A stretch of DNA of 58,863 nt, from NCBI GenBank assembly GCA_001460835.1, contig CYKH01000631.1, positions 1 through 58,863 on the forward strand, given 5' to 3'. Shown here one piece after another: positions 7,883 through 17,503 of the stretch. The stretch is from Bodo saltans. Lineage: Eukaryota; Euglenozoa; Kinetoplastea; Eubodonida; Bodonidae. The first letter of the stretch is position 1; every line of letters begins with the position of its first letter. The position numbers and the translations under genes are program-made. Under the pieces are notes generated by a model. It did no database searches. It was not told where the DNA came from and saw only the letters and a list, made by a program, of their open reading frames with translations.

Positions 7883-10800
7883 ATGGCAACATTAGATCCC
7901 AGTGCTCTTGAAGAGTACACGAACCGAAACGGCACTGGTGGCGTTGACAGGCGTCGCACTTCCAACGAAAAGTTTATTGTCCTCTCACAGTACAAGACGT
8001 TTTGCGCCGAGGCGGGCTGCCGTGCGAATTCTGCTGTGGTTCGATTTCTTGAGAGTGTCCCAAGCGATAAGCCGCTGACGGAGATTGCGTTCCAGAACTT
8101 CTACTTGGGCCCTAAGGGCTTCACTCCTGTCCTTGAGCTGATTCAAGTCAACCAAACAATTGAAGTCATTGACCTCCGCGGCAATGGTCTTGACAATGCG
8201 GCCATCCAGGGACTCTGTGGCGTACTCGAGAAGCACTTGGGTGTCCGCTCCCTTTACATTGGGGGTAACCCCATCTCGGTGGACGGTGGCAAGTACGTCA
8301 TGTATCTCTTAGAACACAACCGCCGCATCACTGCCATTGATGTTTCCGAGACGAATGTGTACGAGTCGATGTCCACGCGCATGGATATGCAAGTGTCCGC
8401 AAATCGTGAAGCGGAGCTGTCTGGCGTGACACTCGTGCCGTCGAAGCCGTCTGGCGTTCGGAATGGGTCTGCGACGCCAAGCACTGCCCATGCACTCGTC
8501 GCCACCGCTCGCAACTCGAAGCCTGAAATCACTCTGCTTGACAAAGCATCGCTAGAAGAGACACCGCGCCGAGGTGGGCAGGCAGGCAAAGCTTCCCCGC
8601 AGAAGCGTAGATTATCCCCGCACAAAGGTGCAGCTACCTCAGGCAACACGATGGAAGATGTCGCCAACACGCAGGCTGGCGCACCAAAGCCACGCCCTCC
8701 CCCACCAGCCCTTGTCTCTCGCGAGACATCGCGATGGACAGAGAAGCAACGCCAAGATATGCTCGAGAAGTACCAAGAACGTTCAAAGATGTATCATCAG
8801 GTGGTGCGAAGCGATGCGAGCCGCGCTGCCGATCGTGCACGTGAAGAGCTCATGAAGATCGAGCAGGGCAGCGTGGTAGATGCCCAGCACGCAGTCAAGA
8901 GAGCGGACGTTGCACGAAGTCGCATTGACCGCGTGTCCCCAGGGCCCGCCGGTCCCAGTCACGAAGAGGCCGCACCTCGCCCCACCATCACAACACCGAA
9001 GGTTCAGCACCACACAACTCGCAAGTCAGTGTATGATAGTGATCATAGCTCCCTCGATGCGCCGTCAGCGGTGCGCTGGTCCGTCAGCGAGCTCCCGGCG
9101 CACGACGAAGACTACGAAGATGAGGAAGAAGTTGCACGAGTTCGCCGCTCTACCCTCATCAACGAAGCTCAACGTGTCGATGAAACTCTGCAGGATGATG
9201 ACGATGACGAAGGCAAAGCTGCACGCCTTGTACTTCAGCCCATTACCCTCACTCGTGACGAGCAGTTCAAGGAGCTATTCACCAAAGGATGCCAGCAGTA
9301 CAATGACAAACAACTCGATGCCGCCTACTTAACGTGGAACGAAGCGATGGACCTGGCCGTCACCAACAAGAACAGGGAATGGATGTCGGTCATCTCCAAC
9401 AACCTGCAGCGCTTGAGCTACGAAATCCTCGTCGCTGAGGGTGCCACACACTTAGATAATCTCCGATTGGAGGATGCAGACAAGGCGTTCCAGCTTGCCA
9501 TGGATGTGGCCCACAAGGCGAAGAATGCCCAGTGGGAGGGGGAGATGCATCGAGCACGCAAGAATGTTCAGCACGCAGTCTTCCAACGCAGCCACGAAGC
9601 CGCACTCCGACTGTTCGAGAAGGTTCAAAGCACCAAAGAGCAACGTGTCACCAACGACGACCGCTTTACGCTTCCAGGAGATCCACCAGGGAAATTAAGA
9701 GAGTACTCGTCGGAGTTCGTGACGGAGTGGACGAGAATGTTGCTCATTAAAGAAGCACTTGAAATGTGGGCAGATGCCATGATGATGTCCCGCCGCGTGA
9801 GTGGCTCCTCCGGCAAGGTCCTAGGTGAAGTCGTGACCGCTGCGGTGGACTCCGTCTGCACGTACCTTGCAAGGAAGTACTTAGTCCCAGAGCCCAACGG
9901 GAATATTCTGTCGCTTCAACGCACGTCACATTTCTCCTGCCACGAAGGCGTCAAGCTGATTGAGCTGTGGACCGATCTTGTCAGCAAGACGCAGACGGCG
10001 CTCTCTAACCGTACATGGGATGCCATCGGCGCATCCGTCTTAGGCAATTTGTACCTGGCCACCCACCAGCTGCCTCAGGCCCTTCATCAGTTCGACAAAA
10101 TTGTTGACATTGGCACCGACAAGCAAGACGCGCTACTTCTTGGCCTCGGCAACACGTACCTTGGTGTTCTGCATTGGCAACGAAGCAGCAACGCCGTCGC
10201 TGAGAAGTGTTTCCTCTCCGCTATGGAGTACTGGAGGAAGCTGCGGTCATCCTTCGGCGTCCACCGCAACGTAGCAGAGGACCATGAAGGACTTGGTAAC
10301 GTGAGTACGCCCACCTACGATGATCAGGGAGCTTTGACAAACCCCAGTAGCGCTGTTACAGTTGTGAATGGCGGGCGAGAGGACGTCGATGCAACCCAAG
10401 CGGCCTCCTCCCTCAGCGGCAGCATTTCGGTGGAGTACCTCAACGCTATGCTTGGAAAGTGCTTTACGTTCTTGATTAGAATCCTGTTCTCCACGTCACG
10501 CTATCGTGATGCCCTTGAGATGCTAGAGCGTGGGCTGCTGCATCGTTACAAAGATCGTCTCCACGATAAAATGTTGCGCAACTTCACCGCAAAGCCCACA
10601 ATGGACCACATCACTGCCGTTGCTGCGTCGCTTGACTCTCCCTTGGTGTACTACGAAACATCATATCGGTTCGATTGGAACGTGCACGTGGAGGCGTACG
10701 ATGTGTCGCAGCAGTTGATGGTGTGGGTCGTGGTGAAGGAGGGGGAGATGAAGGTGGTGCGCGTCGATGTCACGAATGACTTTGGCGTGGCTTCCATCGA

Positions 10801-11917
10801 TGTGCTGTTGGAGCAGGTGCAGAATGCACTCCACGTGATGCCGATTCCTGACCGAGGCGTGCAGGATCACATTATCACCAAACTGCCAGAGAAGACGTGG
10901 AGAGAGCCACTTGCGAAGCTTTACGAAATTGTGTTCCACCCTGTTGCTGATTTCATTTCGGCGCATGACGCACAACAGAACCACCGCGGCGGCGTGATCA
11001 CCGTCATTCCCAGCAGCAGTGTGTGGATGGTGCCTTTCAATGGGCTGATTATGAGAAACGGTCAGTTCCTCGTGGAGACCTACTCCATCCAGCACGCCTT
11101 CTGCAGTGTCCAAGCTGCTTTTAGCACACTGTCCGCTAGACGAGCCAAGGATCGTGATCTTCGCAAGAAGGTTGTCTTCGCCCATCCCAGCGACGCGTCC
11201 CACTCGGAGATGCAACTGAACCGCATGACCAACGAGCACCACGTTCCGTTCCCTATCGACATCATCCGGTCCCACAAGGAGGCCCAGCGTGTGGTGGATG
11301 CACTGGCACCCCTGCAGCAGTCCACTCGTCAACGAAACGGTGTGCGCTCATCTGATCACAGCGCCGTGATGGTGAACTCAGAACACCAGGCAGCTGGAGG
11401 CAGTTCTGCCGATATTGAGCTCGTGGATGATGTTCACACCCTCCGTGAGCTGCTCCCAAAGATTCGAATTCTTCACATCGCTGCCACCAACGCAGCGAAG
11501 GTTGACAACGACGACGGCAGTGCGGGCGCATTGATCGTTCCTGCAAGCCAAGATGAGCTTGCCCTCCTGCGCACATCAGAGGTCAGCACCTACGAGATGA
11601 TGTCGGAACTGGTTGTCCTACCGCACACCAACATTGCCTCCGACAGGATTCGAACTACCCGTGAAGGCACGCTTAGTTTATGCCGTGCATTCCTATCAGC
11701 CGGTGCAGCCGCTGTGATCTTCTCAAGGTGGTGCACGCCCGATTTGCTTCCCATTGAAATCTTCGAGCCGTTCTACCAACTCCTCCAGCAAAAGAAAGAT
11801 GTGAACAAAGCAAAGGCGATGACCGCTGTGCTGCGCAAGCTCCTTACTGATGACAAGTTCCGCTACAACCCTCGACTTTGGTGCGGCTTTCTGATGGTTG
11901 GTGTTGGAAACTTGTAG
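7883..11917 (+). CDS. LRR-TPR-CHAT protein with an apparently inactive CHAT domain, 1344 aa
   Basis: Leucine-rich repeats occupy about residues 60-150 (EVIDLRGNGLDNAAIQGL, VRSLYIGGNPISVDG, ITAIDVSETNVYES). A charged linker follows, partly coiled coil and with an acidic DDDDDE run near residue 440. TPR-like helical repeats run from about 460 to 800 (FTKGCQQYNDKQLDAAYLTW, GNLYLATHQLPQALHQF, GNTYLGVLHWQRSS). The C-terminus, about 990-1344, is a CHAT domain of the caspase/separase fold: VITVIPSSSVWMVPFNGL, FLVETYSIQHAFCS, IRILHIAATN and FLSAGAAAVIFSRW follow the family order. The usual catalytic His in HG is replaced (IAATN near residue 1195). The usual SAC Cys motif is replaced by LVVLPHTN near 1241. 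It should therefore be a pseudo-protease or scaffold. The frame is intact throughout and the start is the only early Met. Confidence 0.8.
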   Translation: MATLDPSALEEYTNRNGTGGVDRRRTSNEKFIVLSQYKTFCAEAGCRANSAVVRFLESVPSDKPLTEIAFQNFYLGPKGFTPVLELIQVNQTIEVIDLRGNGLDNAAIQGLCGVLEKHLGVRSLYIGGNPISVDGGKYVMYLLEHNRRITAIDVSETNVYESMSTRMDMQVSANREAELSGVTLVPSKPSGVRNGSATPSTAHALVATARNSKPEITLLDKASLEETPRRGGQAGKASPQKRRLSPHKGAATSGNTMEDVANTQAGAPKPRPPPPALVSRETSRWTEKQRQDMLEKYQERSKMYHQVVRSDASRAADRAREELMKIEQGSVVDAQHAVKRADVARSRIDRVSPGPAGPSHEEAAPRPTITTPKVQHHTTRKSVYDSDHSSLDAPSAVRWSVSELPAHDEDYEDEEEVARVRRSTLINEAQRVDETLQDDDDDEGKAARLVLQPITLTRDEQFKELFTKGCQQYNDKQLDAAYLTWNEAMDLAVTNKNREWMSVISNNLQRLSYEILVAEGATHLDNLRLEDADKAFQLAMDVAHKAKNAQWEGEMHRARKNVQHAVFQRSHEAALRLFEKVQSTKEQRVTNDDRFTLPGDPPGKLREYSSEFVTEWTRMLLIKEALEMWADAMMMSRRVSGSSGKVLGEVVTAAVDSVCTYLARKYLVPEPNGNILSLQRTSHFSCHEGVKLIELWTDLVSKTQTALSNRTWDAIGASVLGNLYLATHQLPQALHQFDKIVDIGTDKQDALLLGLGNTYLGVLHWQRSSNAVAEKCFLSAMEYWRKLRSSFGVHRNVAEDHEGLGNVSTPTYDDQGALTNPSSAVTVVNGGREDVDATQAASSLSGSISVEYLNAMLGKCFTFLIRILFSTSRYRDALEMLERGLLHRYKDRLHDKMLRNFTAKPTMDHITAVAASLDSPLVYYETSYRFDWNVHVEAYDVSQQLMVWVVVKEGEMKVVRVDVTNDFGVASIDVLLEQVQNALHVMPIPDRGVQDHIITKLPEKTWREPLAKLYEIVFHPVADFISAHDAQQNHRGGVITVIPSSSVWMVPFNGLIMRNGQFLVETYSIQHAFCSVQAAFSTLSARRAKDRDLRKKVVFAHPSDASHSEMQLNRMTNEHHVPFPIDIIRSHKEAQRVVDALAPLQQSTRQRNGVRSSDHSAVMVNSEHQAAGGSSADIELVDDVHTLRELLPKIRILHIAATNAAKVDNDDGSAGALIVPASQDELALLRTSEVSTYEMMSELVVLPHTNIASDRIRTTREGTLSLCRAFLSAGAAAVIFSRWCTPDLLPIEIFEPFYQLLQQKKDVNKAKAMTAVLRKLLTDDKFRYNPRLWCGFLMVGVGNL

Positions 11918-12109
11918 AGGCACTGCAACTCAAACAGCTTGCTGACAAGAATATGTAGATTGTGAAATTTTATTCGTGTGATGTTCTTTTTTTCGACAAA
12001 ATCTCCTTCCCTCGCAATTGCACTCCTCCCTCCCCCGCCTTCACCTTGTGTATTGCCCCTCAACACTGAATAGCACTATGAATTGCGTTTCGATCTTTAA
12101 CTGTTCAGC

Positions 12110-12143
12110 TCCACTTTTTCCCTCTGCTCGTTGACTTCGTCAG
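12110..12143 (+). promoter_or_regulatory. Candidate spliced-leader acceptor
   Basis: The tract ccactttttccctctgctcg (12111-12130) and the following T/C bases end in cag at 12141-12143, seven bases before the ATG at 12150. It is among the best placed acceptor candidates in the window. Confidence 0.5.
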
Positions 12144-12149
12144 AAAGTA

Positions 12150-14054
12150 ATGTCGAGTCTACCTGTCGTCTTTGTAGGCAGCGTATGCCTGTTAGTGGAG
12201 CATAACAACGGGCAAGAAATGGTGATGTCTGTTGTGTTGCGCCCAAAACGTTCACAGCAACGCTGTGACTTTGCGTCTTTAGATCACACCAACACAGATG
12301 TGACGGTCAGTGAAGGGGAGTACCGCCATAGTGTTGTTCTTGGGAGCCACTCACCTCGAACGCCGAACTTCGCACCAATAGTGATTTTTGCAGATCCGCA
12401 AATTCCTGTCCCTGAAGATGTCGATCCCAATTTTGTCCCTCGCACAGCGTCCGCTGCGTTAGAGGAAGCACGAAAAGAACTTCAGCAAGAAGACGCGACC
12501 ACGCAGCTAGGCTCGTCCCAGGCGCTGGCGACGACCGTTGCCGTGGCATCTGTGGCCGCTCCGTTCCAACTGCCGCTTTCCATCGAAGTGAGCTGTACCA
12601 CTTCGTCAAAAGCATCGTACTTTTCAACAATTGCTGCGCCTAGTTTAGATGCCTTGACGTTACATGATCTTTCATTAGTCCTCCACCGCCAAGACGACGC
12701 CGAAGCCGCGCCGATTCATTGTTGCCTTCGGCTGCTTGATCTTTCGTTCGCAGTCGTGCCCACGTTACTCGCGCCATGGTCTGACCCTAGCCCTGTAGAA
12801 GGCGGCGTTGCACAGATCAGCGACTATTTGCAAAAGTCCATCAAGAAAGTGCTTGCAGCTGGCACCAGAGTACCGTATGGCATCATGCCGCTGTACACCC
12901 TTTACGACCATGCCGTCTTCTTTGCACGGGCGCTGTGTGGCCCTTTGGCTGCGCACTGTCGAGCCATTCCAACATTGCGACGAATCTTTGGGCAAACCAC
13001 AAGCCTCAAGGGACCGTTGTGTTGCGTGGTCCCCCACCCCTCTCCTGTGGCGCACCGTTGGGAGCTACTGAAAGACTTAGACTGCACCACCGTGATCCTA
13101 GGGGATGCTGGGTTCGCCCCTTTAGCAGTTGTGCTCACCTGCTGCCGCGGACTTCGACGCCTCATCGTAAACCAAAATAATTTGTCGTTGCCGAGCGCCA
13201 AGCGGTTAGTGGTCGCAGTGCGAAGTGGACTTGGTGGACTACAGGAGTTGTACCTCAGCGGCAATCAATTCTTTGAACTTGGTGGCGAAGAACTCCTTCG
13301 ACTTCTTAAAGGCGACGCAGGGTGCCTTGGCTTACTTGATGTGGCCAACAATGGCTTTTCCGATCGTCTATTGAGCCGCTTTGATACTCTGTCAAGAGCA
13401 GTCAGCAATCAAATCGTGGAGGATCCTCTCAATGCGATGTCTAGCCGGTTTGATTACCTTGTCCACATGGATGCCCTTCCTCCGCAGTGCTGGGAACAAG
13501 TAGAACCACTGTGGCGGATGCTTACGGTAGCACCACCACTGCCTCCAGGCCTGTCGGGGTCCCCGTCACCAGGAATTCCCGTGGCGGCAGCGGCTCCGCT
13601 CCTCTCAGAGATTGTTCGCAGTGTATTTGTCGAGGTTGCAAAAGAGAGACAAGACCCAGCGATTAGAATTGTGTTCGGACCTATCGGTTCCTATGTTCAG
13701 GACAATCTGCAACCTGCAGACAGCGTCTTCTCCCCAGGCTCCTCCACGTCAATGAGTGCCGATACAATGTACCTGCAGAGCTACGTGAAGATGCTAGTGA
13801 CGACCCTTCGTGTGGCATTAGATGCACCGATGCACTGGGACGATGCCGTGCAAACGTTACGATGCATTGGCGCCCAGCATGATCGTAACGGTGTAGATGC
13901 GGCACTCTACTGCGCAGCCAATCGTTGCTTGTTGAAGGCCCTCGAGGCCCACATCCCGGACGATACACTTAGCCCAAACGTGAAGGCAGCGGTAATTCAA
14001 GTGTTAGCCCTCATGACACGCTCCACTGTGGGGGGCATGACGCAGATTGTGTAG
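12150..14054 (+). CDS. Leucine-rich repeat protein, 634 aa
   Basis: The central part holds leucine-rich repeats of the RNase-inhibitor type at about residues 310-410: TTVILGDAGFAPLAVVL, LRRLIVNQNNLSLPSAKRL, LQELYLSGNQFFELGGEEL and LGLLDVANNGFSDRLLSRF. The N-terminal 300 residues contain a beta-rich start (VVFVGSVCLLVEHNNGQEM) and later helices that I cannot assign. The C-terminal 220 residues are mixed helix and Pro-rich loops, without a known motif. It is the second LRR gene in a row, but its repeats and flanks are not close to those of the previous gene, so this is not an obvious recent duplication. Such proteins usually act as binding scaffolds, often at the flagellum or cytoskeleton in kinetoplastids; that location is inference. 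Confidence 0.6.
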   Translation: MSSLPVVFVGSVCLLVEHNNGQEMVMSVVLRPKRSQQRCDFASLDHTNTDVTVSEGEYRHSVVLGSHSPRTPNFAPIVIFADPQIPVPEDVDPNFVPRTASAALEEARKELQQEDATTQLGSSQALATTVAVASVAAPFQLPLSIEVSCTTSSKASYFSTIAAPSLDALTLHDLSLVLHRQDDAEAAPIHCCLRLLDLSFAVVPTLLAPWSDPSPVEGGVAQISDYLQKSIKKVLAAGTRVPYGIMPLYTLYDHAVFFARALCGPLAAHCRAIPTLRRIFGQTTSLKGPLCCVVPHPSPVAHRWELLKDLDCTTVILGDAGFAPLAVVLTCCRGLRRLIVNQNNLSLPSAKRLVVAVRSGLGGLQELYLSGNQFFELGGEELLRLLKGDAGCLGLLDVANNGFSDRLLSRFDTLSRAVSNQIVEDPLNAMSSRFDYLVHMDALPPQCWEQVEPLWRMLTVAPPLPPGLSGSPSPGIPVAAAAPLLSEIVRSVFVEVAKERQDPAIRIVFGPIGSYVQDNLQPADSVFSPGSSTSMSADTMYLQSYVKMLVTTLRVALDAPMHWDDAVQTLRCIGAQHDRNGVDAALYCAANRCLLKALEAHIPDDTLSPNVKAAVIQVLALMTRSTVGGMTQIV

Positions 14055-14219
14055 AGTGCAGTCAAACGATACTGTGTAGATACCATGTTCGATTTGTGTG
14101 TCACGTACTCCTTTTAAGTTAACTATCCTTGAGAAGATCCAGAGTGGAACAATAATTGTTCACTGTTTTTTTGATTTTCTTGACGATGATTCACTCAGTC
14201 ACATTGTTACTCATGTAAG

Positions 14220-15641
14220 ATGAGAAGAGCGCTTTGCGAACGATTACAGTCGAGCACGTTGGCCACCACTCCTACCACCACCAGCAGCCTTGGCCTTGCG
14301 CAGCGATGCATTCGTTTGAAACACAACATTCGCGCTACACCTGGGCACGAATTTCCCAGTGCGAAAGGATTTGGTGGCCATTCTTGGTGGCCGTCGCTAC
14401 CAATGATGATAGCACTTGCTGCTGGTGGATTGCTGTACGATCTCTGGGCCTCTCAGAAGGAACATGTGTGGCGGTGGCTGCAAGAGTGGTGGTGCACACG
14501 GGTGGAGCTCAGATCCGCCCAGCATCGTGAGTTGTGCGACGCATTTCTGTTTTGGTGCTCGCGCCGCACTGATGTTTTTGGCAGCCAAAATTTGTGTGTT
14601 GGGCCACCACCGTCAGAGTTGGAGCCAGCAGCAGACAATCTGAAGGAGTCCCAAGTCGCGCTGGCCCCTGGCTTTGGAAGGCATGTTCTATCCGTTTCTG
14701 TGGGAGACGGGTCGATGTCATCTCGCCGAGTAGTGTTCACCAGAGACGTTGACGAATCCATGAAACACAAAGGAGGTTTTCACCGAGGAAGCAACGGACC
14801 AACAGCTGACGAAGTGATTACGCTGACTGCCACCGGCTCTGACGCACGAGAATTTCTTCTCCGTGTCCTTAACGACGCACATGAGGAATACCGTGCCAGC
14901 CTCCAAGGTCACGCAAAAGTGTTCAGTAACGATGGTGGCTACTGGGATCAGTTGTGCTGGCGACAGTACCGGAGGGAGGACACCATGCAACTCACAACTG
15001 CACAGACACGTATTCTGAATGAAGTGAAGCAGTTCTTTGCTTCACGGCAGTCGTACGCCGCTCTGGGAGTTCCGTGGAGGAGGGGCTACTTGCTAGAGGG
15101 ACCTCCTGGCACAGGTAAGAGTAGTTTTATCTCTGTGGCAGCAGGAGCGGTGCAGGCACCCATGTACATTTTGTCGCTCCGTGACCCTCAGCTGAATGAT
15201 GCAACGCTGCTGCGAGCGGTGAACTCCATTCCGTGCGGCAGCTTTCTTGTGTTGGAAGATGTGGACAGCATTGCCGTCTCCGCCACCAGCGAACAAAGCC
15301 ATGCGCCAAGCACGATCTCCCTCAGTGGCCTGCTCAACGCAATCGATGGCATCGCGGCGTCAGAGGGAAGGCTTCTGATCATGACAGCCAATCGACCAGA
15401 GGTGTTGCCACCCGCTCTACTCAGGCCTGGTAGGATCGATCAAGTCATTCATTTTGACCAGCTCAGCTCTGTGGATGCTCGCACAATGACCCAGCGGCTC
15501 TACGCGTCGCAACTGCAGTCTGGAGGCAATCCCCAGACGGCTCCTGTGCCTCCCGATTCGAAGGCGACTAAAACAGCAGCCGAACTTCAACATGAGGTGC
15601 TTCAACGGCTCGTTTACTTGCCAAAGGCCAACGCTTCTTGA
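14220..15641 (+). CDS. BCS1-like mitochondrial AAA ATPase, divergent paralogue, 473 aa
   Basis: The basic, Ser/Thr-rich N-terminus (MRRALCERLQSSTLATT) suits a mitochondrial targeting sequence. A membrane span follows at about residues 58-78 (LPMMIALAAGGLLYDLW). The AAA domain begins near residue 260: Walker A GPPGTGKSS (about 295), Walker B FLVLEDVDS (about 341), a sensor 1 MTANRP, and the Arg finger context LLRPGRIDQVIHF. The order membrane span, BCS1-specific middle, AAA is that of BCS1, which moves the folded Rieske protein across the inner membrane. The BCS1-specific middle is less conserved than in the second copy at 21843, which fits the canonical family better. This copy may serve another substrate. 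Start at 14220 is the first ATG of the frame after stop codons. Confidence 0.7.
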   Translation: MRRALCERLQSSTLATTPTTTSSLGLAQRCIRLKHNIRATPGHEFPSAKGFGGHSWWPSLPMMIALAAGGLLYDLWASQKEHVWRWLQEWWCTRVELRSAQHRELCDAFLFWCSRRTDVFGSQNLCVGPPPSELEPAADNLKESQVALAPGFGRHVLSVSVGDGSMSSRRVVFTRDVDESMKHKGGFHRGSNGPTADEVITLTATGSDAREFLLRVLNDAHEEYRASLQGHAKVFSNDGGYWDQLCWRQYRREDTMQLTTAQTRILNEVKQFFASRQSYAALGVPWRRGYLLEGPPGTGKSSFISVAAGAVQAPMYILSLRDPQLNDATLLRAVNSIPCGSFLVLEDVDSIAVSATSEQSHAPSTISLSGLLNAIDGIAASEGRLLIMTANRPEVLPPALLRPGRIDQVIHFDQLSSVDARTMTQRLYASQLQSGGNPQTAPVPPDSKATKTAAELQHEVLQRLVYLPKANAS

Positions 15642-15762
15642 TTTTTTCACGATTTTTGTCGCGACATTATGTTTTGCTCATTTTACAGGTCTCATTCAAA
15701 TGTGAAACCACGGTTTTTCTAGTTCATAATTTTTACTGTTTAAGGAAACAAAAAACGATCAC

Positions 15763-17211
15763 ATGGCCGATAAACTTGACGTTGCACGGCTCAAGCCCAA
15801 TCAATTTATTCACCTGCTGAACAACAACAGCAATGCCACCACGATCCTCACCGGCCCACTGACCTACACGAGGCTCGATCACGAGTACTTCACGACGACT
15901 TCGCCTCAACAGTACGTCAGCGTCCCTCCGCAGAAGTACTGCATCGTGCTCAACCCCGTTGTGCGTGATGCTGCAGGCGCGCTTGTGTTGGATACGCTTG
16001 GCCAAGCGAAGGTCCGACTGGGTAGCCGCGAGATCCGCTTCCACCAGGAGCCCTTTCCGCTGTATCCCGGTGAAGTGTTGCTCCAGGATGTTACCAAACT
16101 GCAGACCATTTCCGCGACGCAGGCACTCAACGTCGTATGCGAAAGTGACTTCGATGACATCCAAGCAGACGGCACTGTCGTGAAGCGTAAGGCAGGCGAC
16201 GAGTGGGTCTTACAAGGCCCCCTGACCTACCGTCCTCGTGTAGAGCTGGAGATTCAGGCTGTGATTGATGCAACGATCATCAAGGCAGATCAAGCCCTCA
16301 AAATCCGAGCCCGCTGGAACTTCACTGACAAGCGCGTCGTTGGCAAGGACGTCCTCCGCAAGGCGGGTGAGGAGTGGCTGATCACCGACGCTGGCGCCTT
16401 CATTCCCACTGCCGATGAAGAAGTGCTTGAGAGCATCACTGCCCAAGTCCTCACTGACCGTGTTGCCCTTCACGTGGTGACGGAGGTGAATTTTACCGAT
16501 CGGTTCGGAAACCCTCGTGCTGCAGGGGATGCATGGCTGGTCACAAGCGCCCAGACGGAGCTCTTTATCCCCTCGCCCGAGGAGCGAGTCGTGTCGCGAG
16601 TGCCGTTGACTGTTGTGAGCAACCGCCAGTACGCCATCGTCGAGAACGTCACCGTTGCAGGCAAGAACGTGTTGGGTCGCCGTGAGCTCCGCACTGGTCA
16701 CTGCACCTTTTTCCTTAACCCTGGAGAGTCGCTCAGCGGGGGCGACGTCAAAGATCTCTACGTCCTGTGCGCGAATGAAGCCCTTCTGCTGCGGTCCATC
16801 ACCGCCTTCACCGACGCCGCGGGTGTCTCCCATGACGCTGGTGACCGTTGGTTGATCCGCGGCCCGCTGGAATTCGTCCCGGCATTGGATGTGGAAGTGT
16901 TGGAGAAGCGCAGTGCCATTCCACTTGACGTCAATGAAGGCGTGTACATCCGCAACGTGCGCACCGGTGAAGTCCGCGCACACATTGGCTCCACGGTGTT
17001 GCTGAATGAAGACGAGGAGCTCTGGAAGAAGGAGTTGGATCCCCTTGTGGAGGAACTGCTGCTGACGCCAAAGCTCACGAAGACCATCACAGGTACGTCT
17101 CGTGGCGCTCCCGCTGTGTCCCGCCGTGATAAGAATCGCGTTGTGACCTGCACAGTTCCTCACTTACGCGAGCACGTTCACAAGCTGATGTTTTGTGTCT
17201 TCTCAGCGTAG
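15763..17211 (+). CDS. MVP: Major vault protein, N-terminal part of a disrupted locus
   Basis: Residues 1-466 match the N-terminal barrel-wall repeats of major vault protein, the 39-fold shell subunit of the cytoplasmic vault particle. Successive repeats of about 55 residues each carry a WLxxGPxxFxP-type end, for example LTGPLTYTRLDH, WVLQGPLTYRPRVE, WLITDAGAFIP, WLVTSAQTELFIPSPE and WLIRGPLEFVPAL. Reading stays colinear with MVP up to TCTVPH (about 17160). It then enters 16 unrelated residues and a stop at 17211. The remainder of MVP is found from 17613 onward in another frame. Full-length MVP is near 860 residues, and the two parts together cover about 850. Codon use is strongly biased, as for an abundant protein. 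Whether this gene is functional in the organism is unclear from this assembly. Confidence 0.85.
   Translation: MADKLDVARLKPNQFIHLLNNNSNATTILTGPLTYTRLDHEYFTTTSPQQYVSVPPQKYCIVLNPVVRDAAGALVLDTLGQAKVRLGSREIRFHQEPFPLYPGEVLLQDVTKLQTISATQALNVVCESDFDDIQADGTVVKRKAGDEWVLQGPLTYRPRVELEIQAVIDATIIKADQALKIRARWNFTDKRVVGKDVLRKAGEEWLITDAGAFIPTADEEVLESITAQVLTDRVALHVVTEVNFTDRFGNPRAAGDAWLVTSAQTELFIPSPEERVVSRVPLTVVSNRQYAIVENVTVAGKNVLGRRELRTGHCTFFLNPGESLSGGDVKDLYVLCANEALLLRSITAFTDAAGVSHDAGDRWLIRGPLEFVPALDVEVLEKRSAIPLDVNEGVYIRNVRTGEVRAHIGSTVLLNEDEELWKKELDPLVEELLLTPKLTKTITGTSRGAPAVSRRDKNRVVTCTVPHLREHVHKLMFCVFSA
17059..17162 (+). repeat. MVP segment A, first copy
   Basis: This stretch encodes LLTPKLTKT then TGTSRGAPAVSRRDKNRV and the TCTVPH end, in frame with the upstream MVP repeats. 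A near-identical stretch recurs at 17507-17611. Differences cluster at the gaagaccatcaca / caagacgattgct stretch. Confidence 0.85.
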
Positions 17212-17333
17212 AAGTTTCCAGGGCTAAACCACTACGACTACGGCCTACTTCTTAAATGACAGCACTCGGAGAGTCCACCATACGGGTTTTCCGGGCTACG
17301 GGACTTCTCGGAGACGTACGTGGAACCGGGACT

Positions 17334-17503
17334 CTACATGCGAGACGAGCTCGTTATCGAGACCCTCGACCACGCCCGCCTGCAGTTAGCCGTGTCCTAC
17401 AATTGGGAATTCGACCCCTCTGTTGCGGTAGATCAAGGAAGGGCATTCAGCGTCCCTGACTTCGTTGGCGATGCCTGCAAAGCGATCGCCTCCCGCATCC
17501 GCG
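17334..17503 (+). repeat. MVP segment B, displaced copy
   Basis: This 170-base stretch encodes YMRDELVIETLDHARLQ through to ACKAIASRIRG of the MVP shoulder domain. It corresponds base for base to 17783-17952 with about eight differences. By my reading all but one (Asp/Glu) are synonymous. It lies upstream of the second copy of segment A, so the local order is A, unrelated sequence, B, A, C, B instead of A, C, B. Confidence 0.85.
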
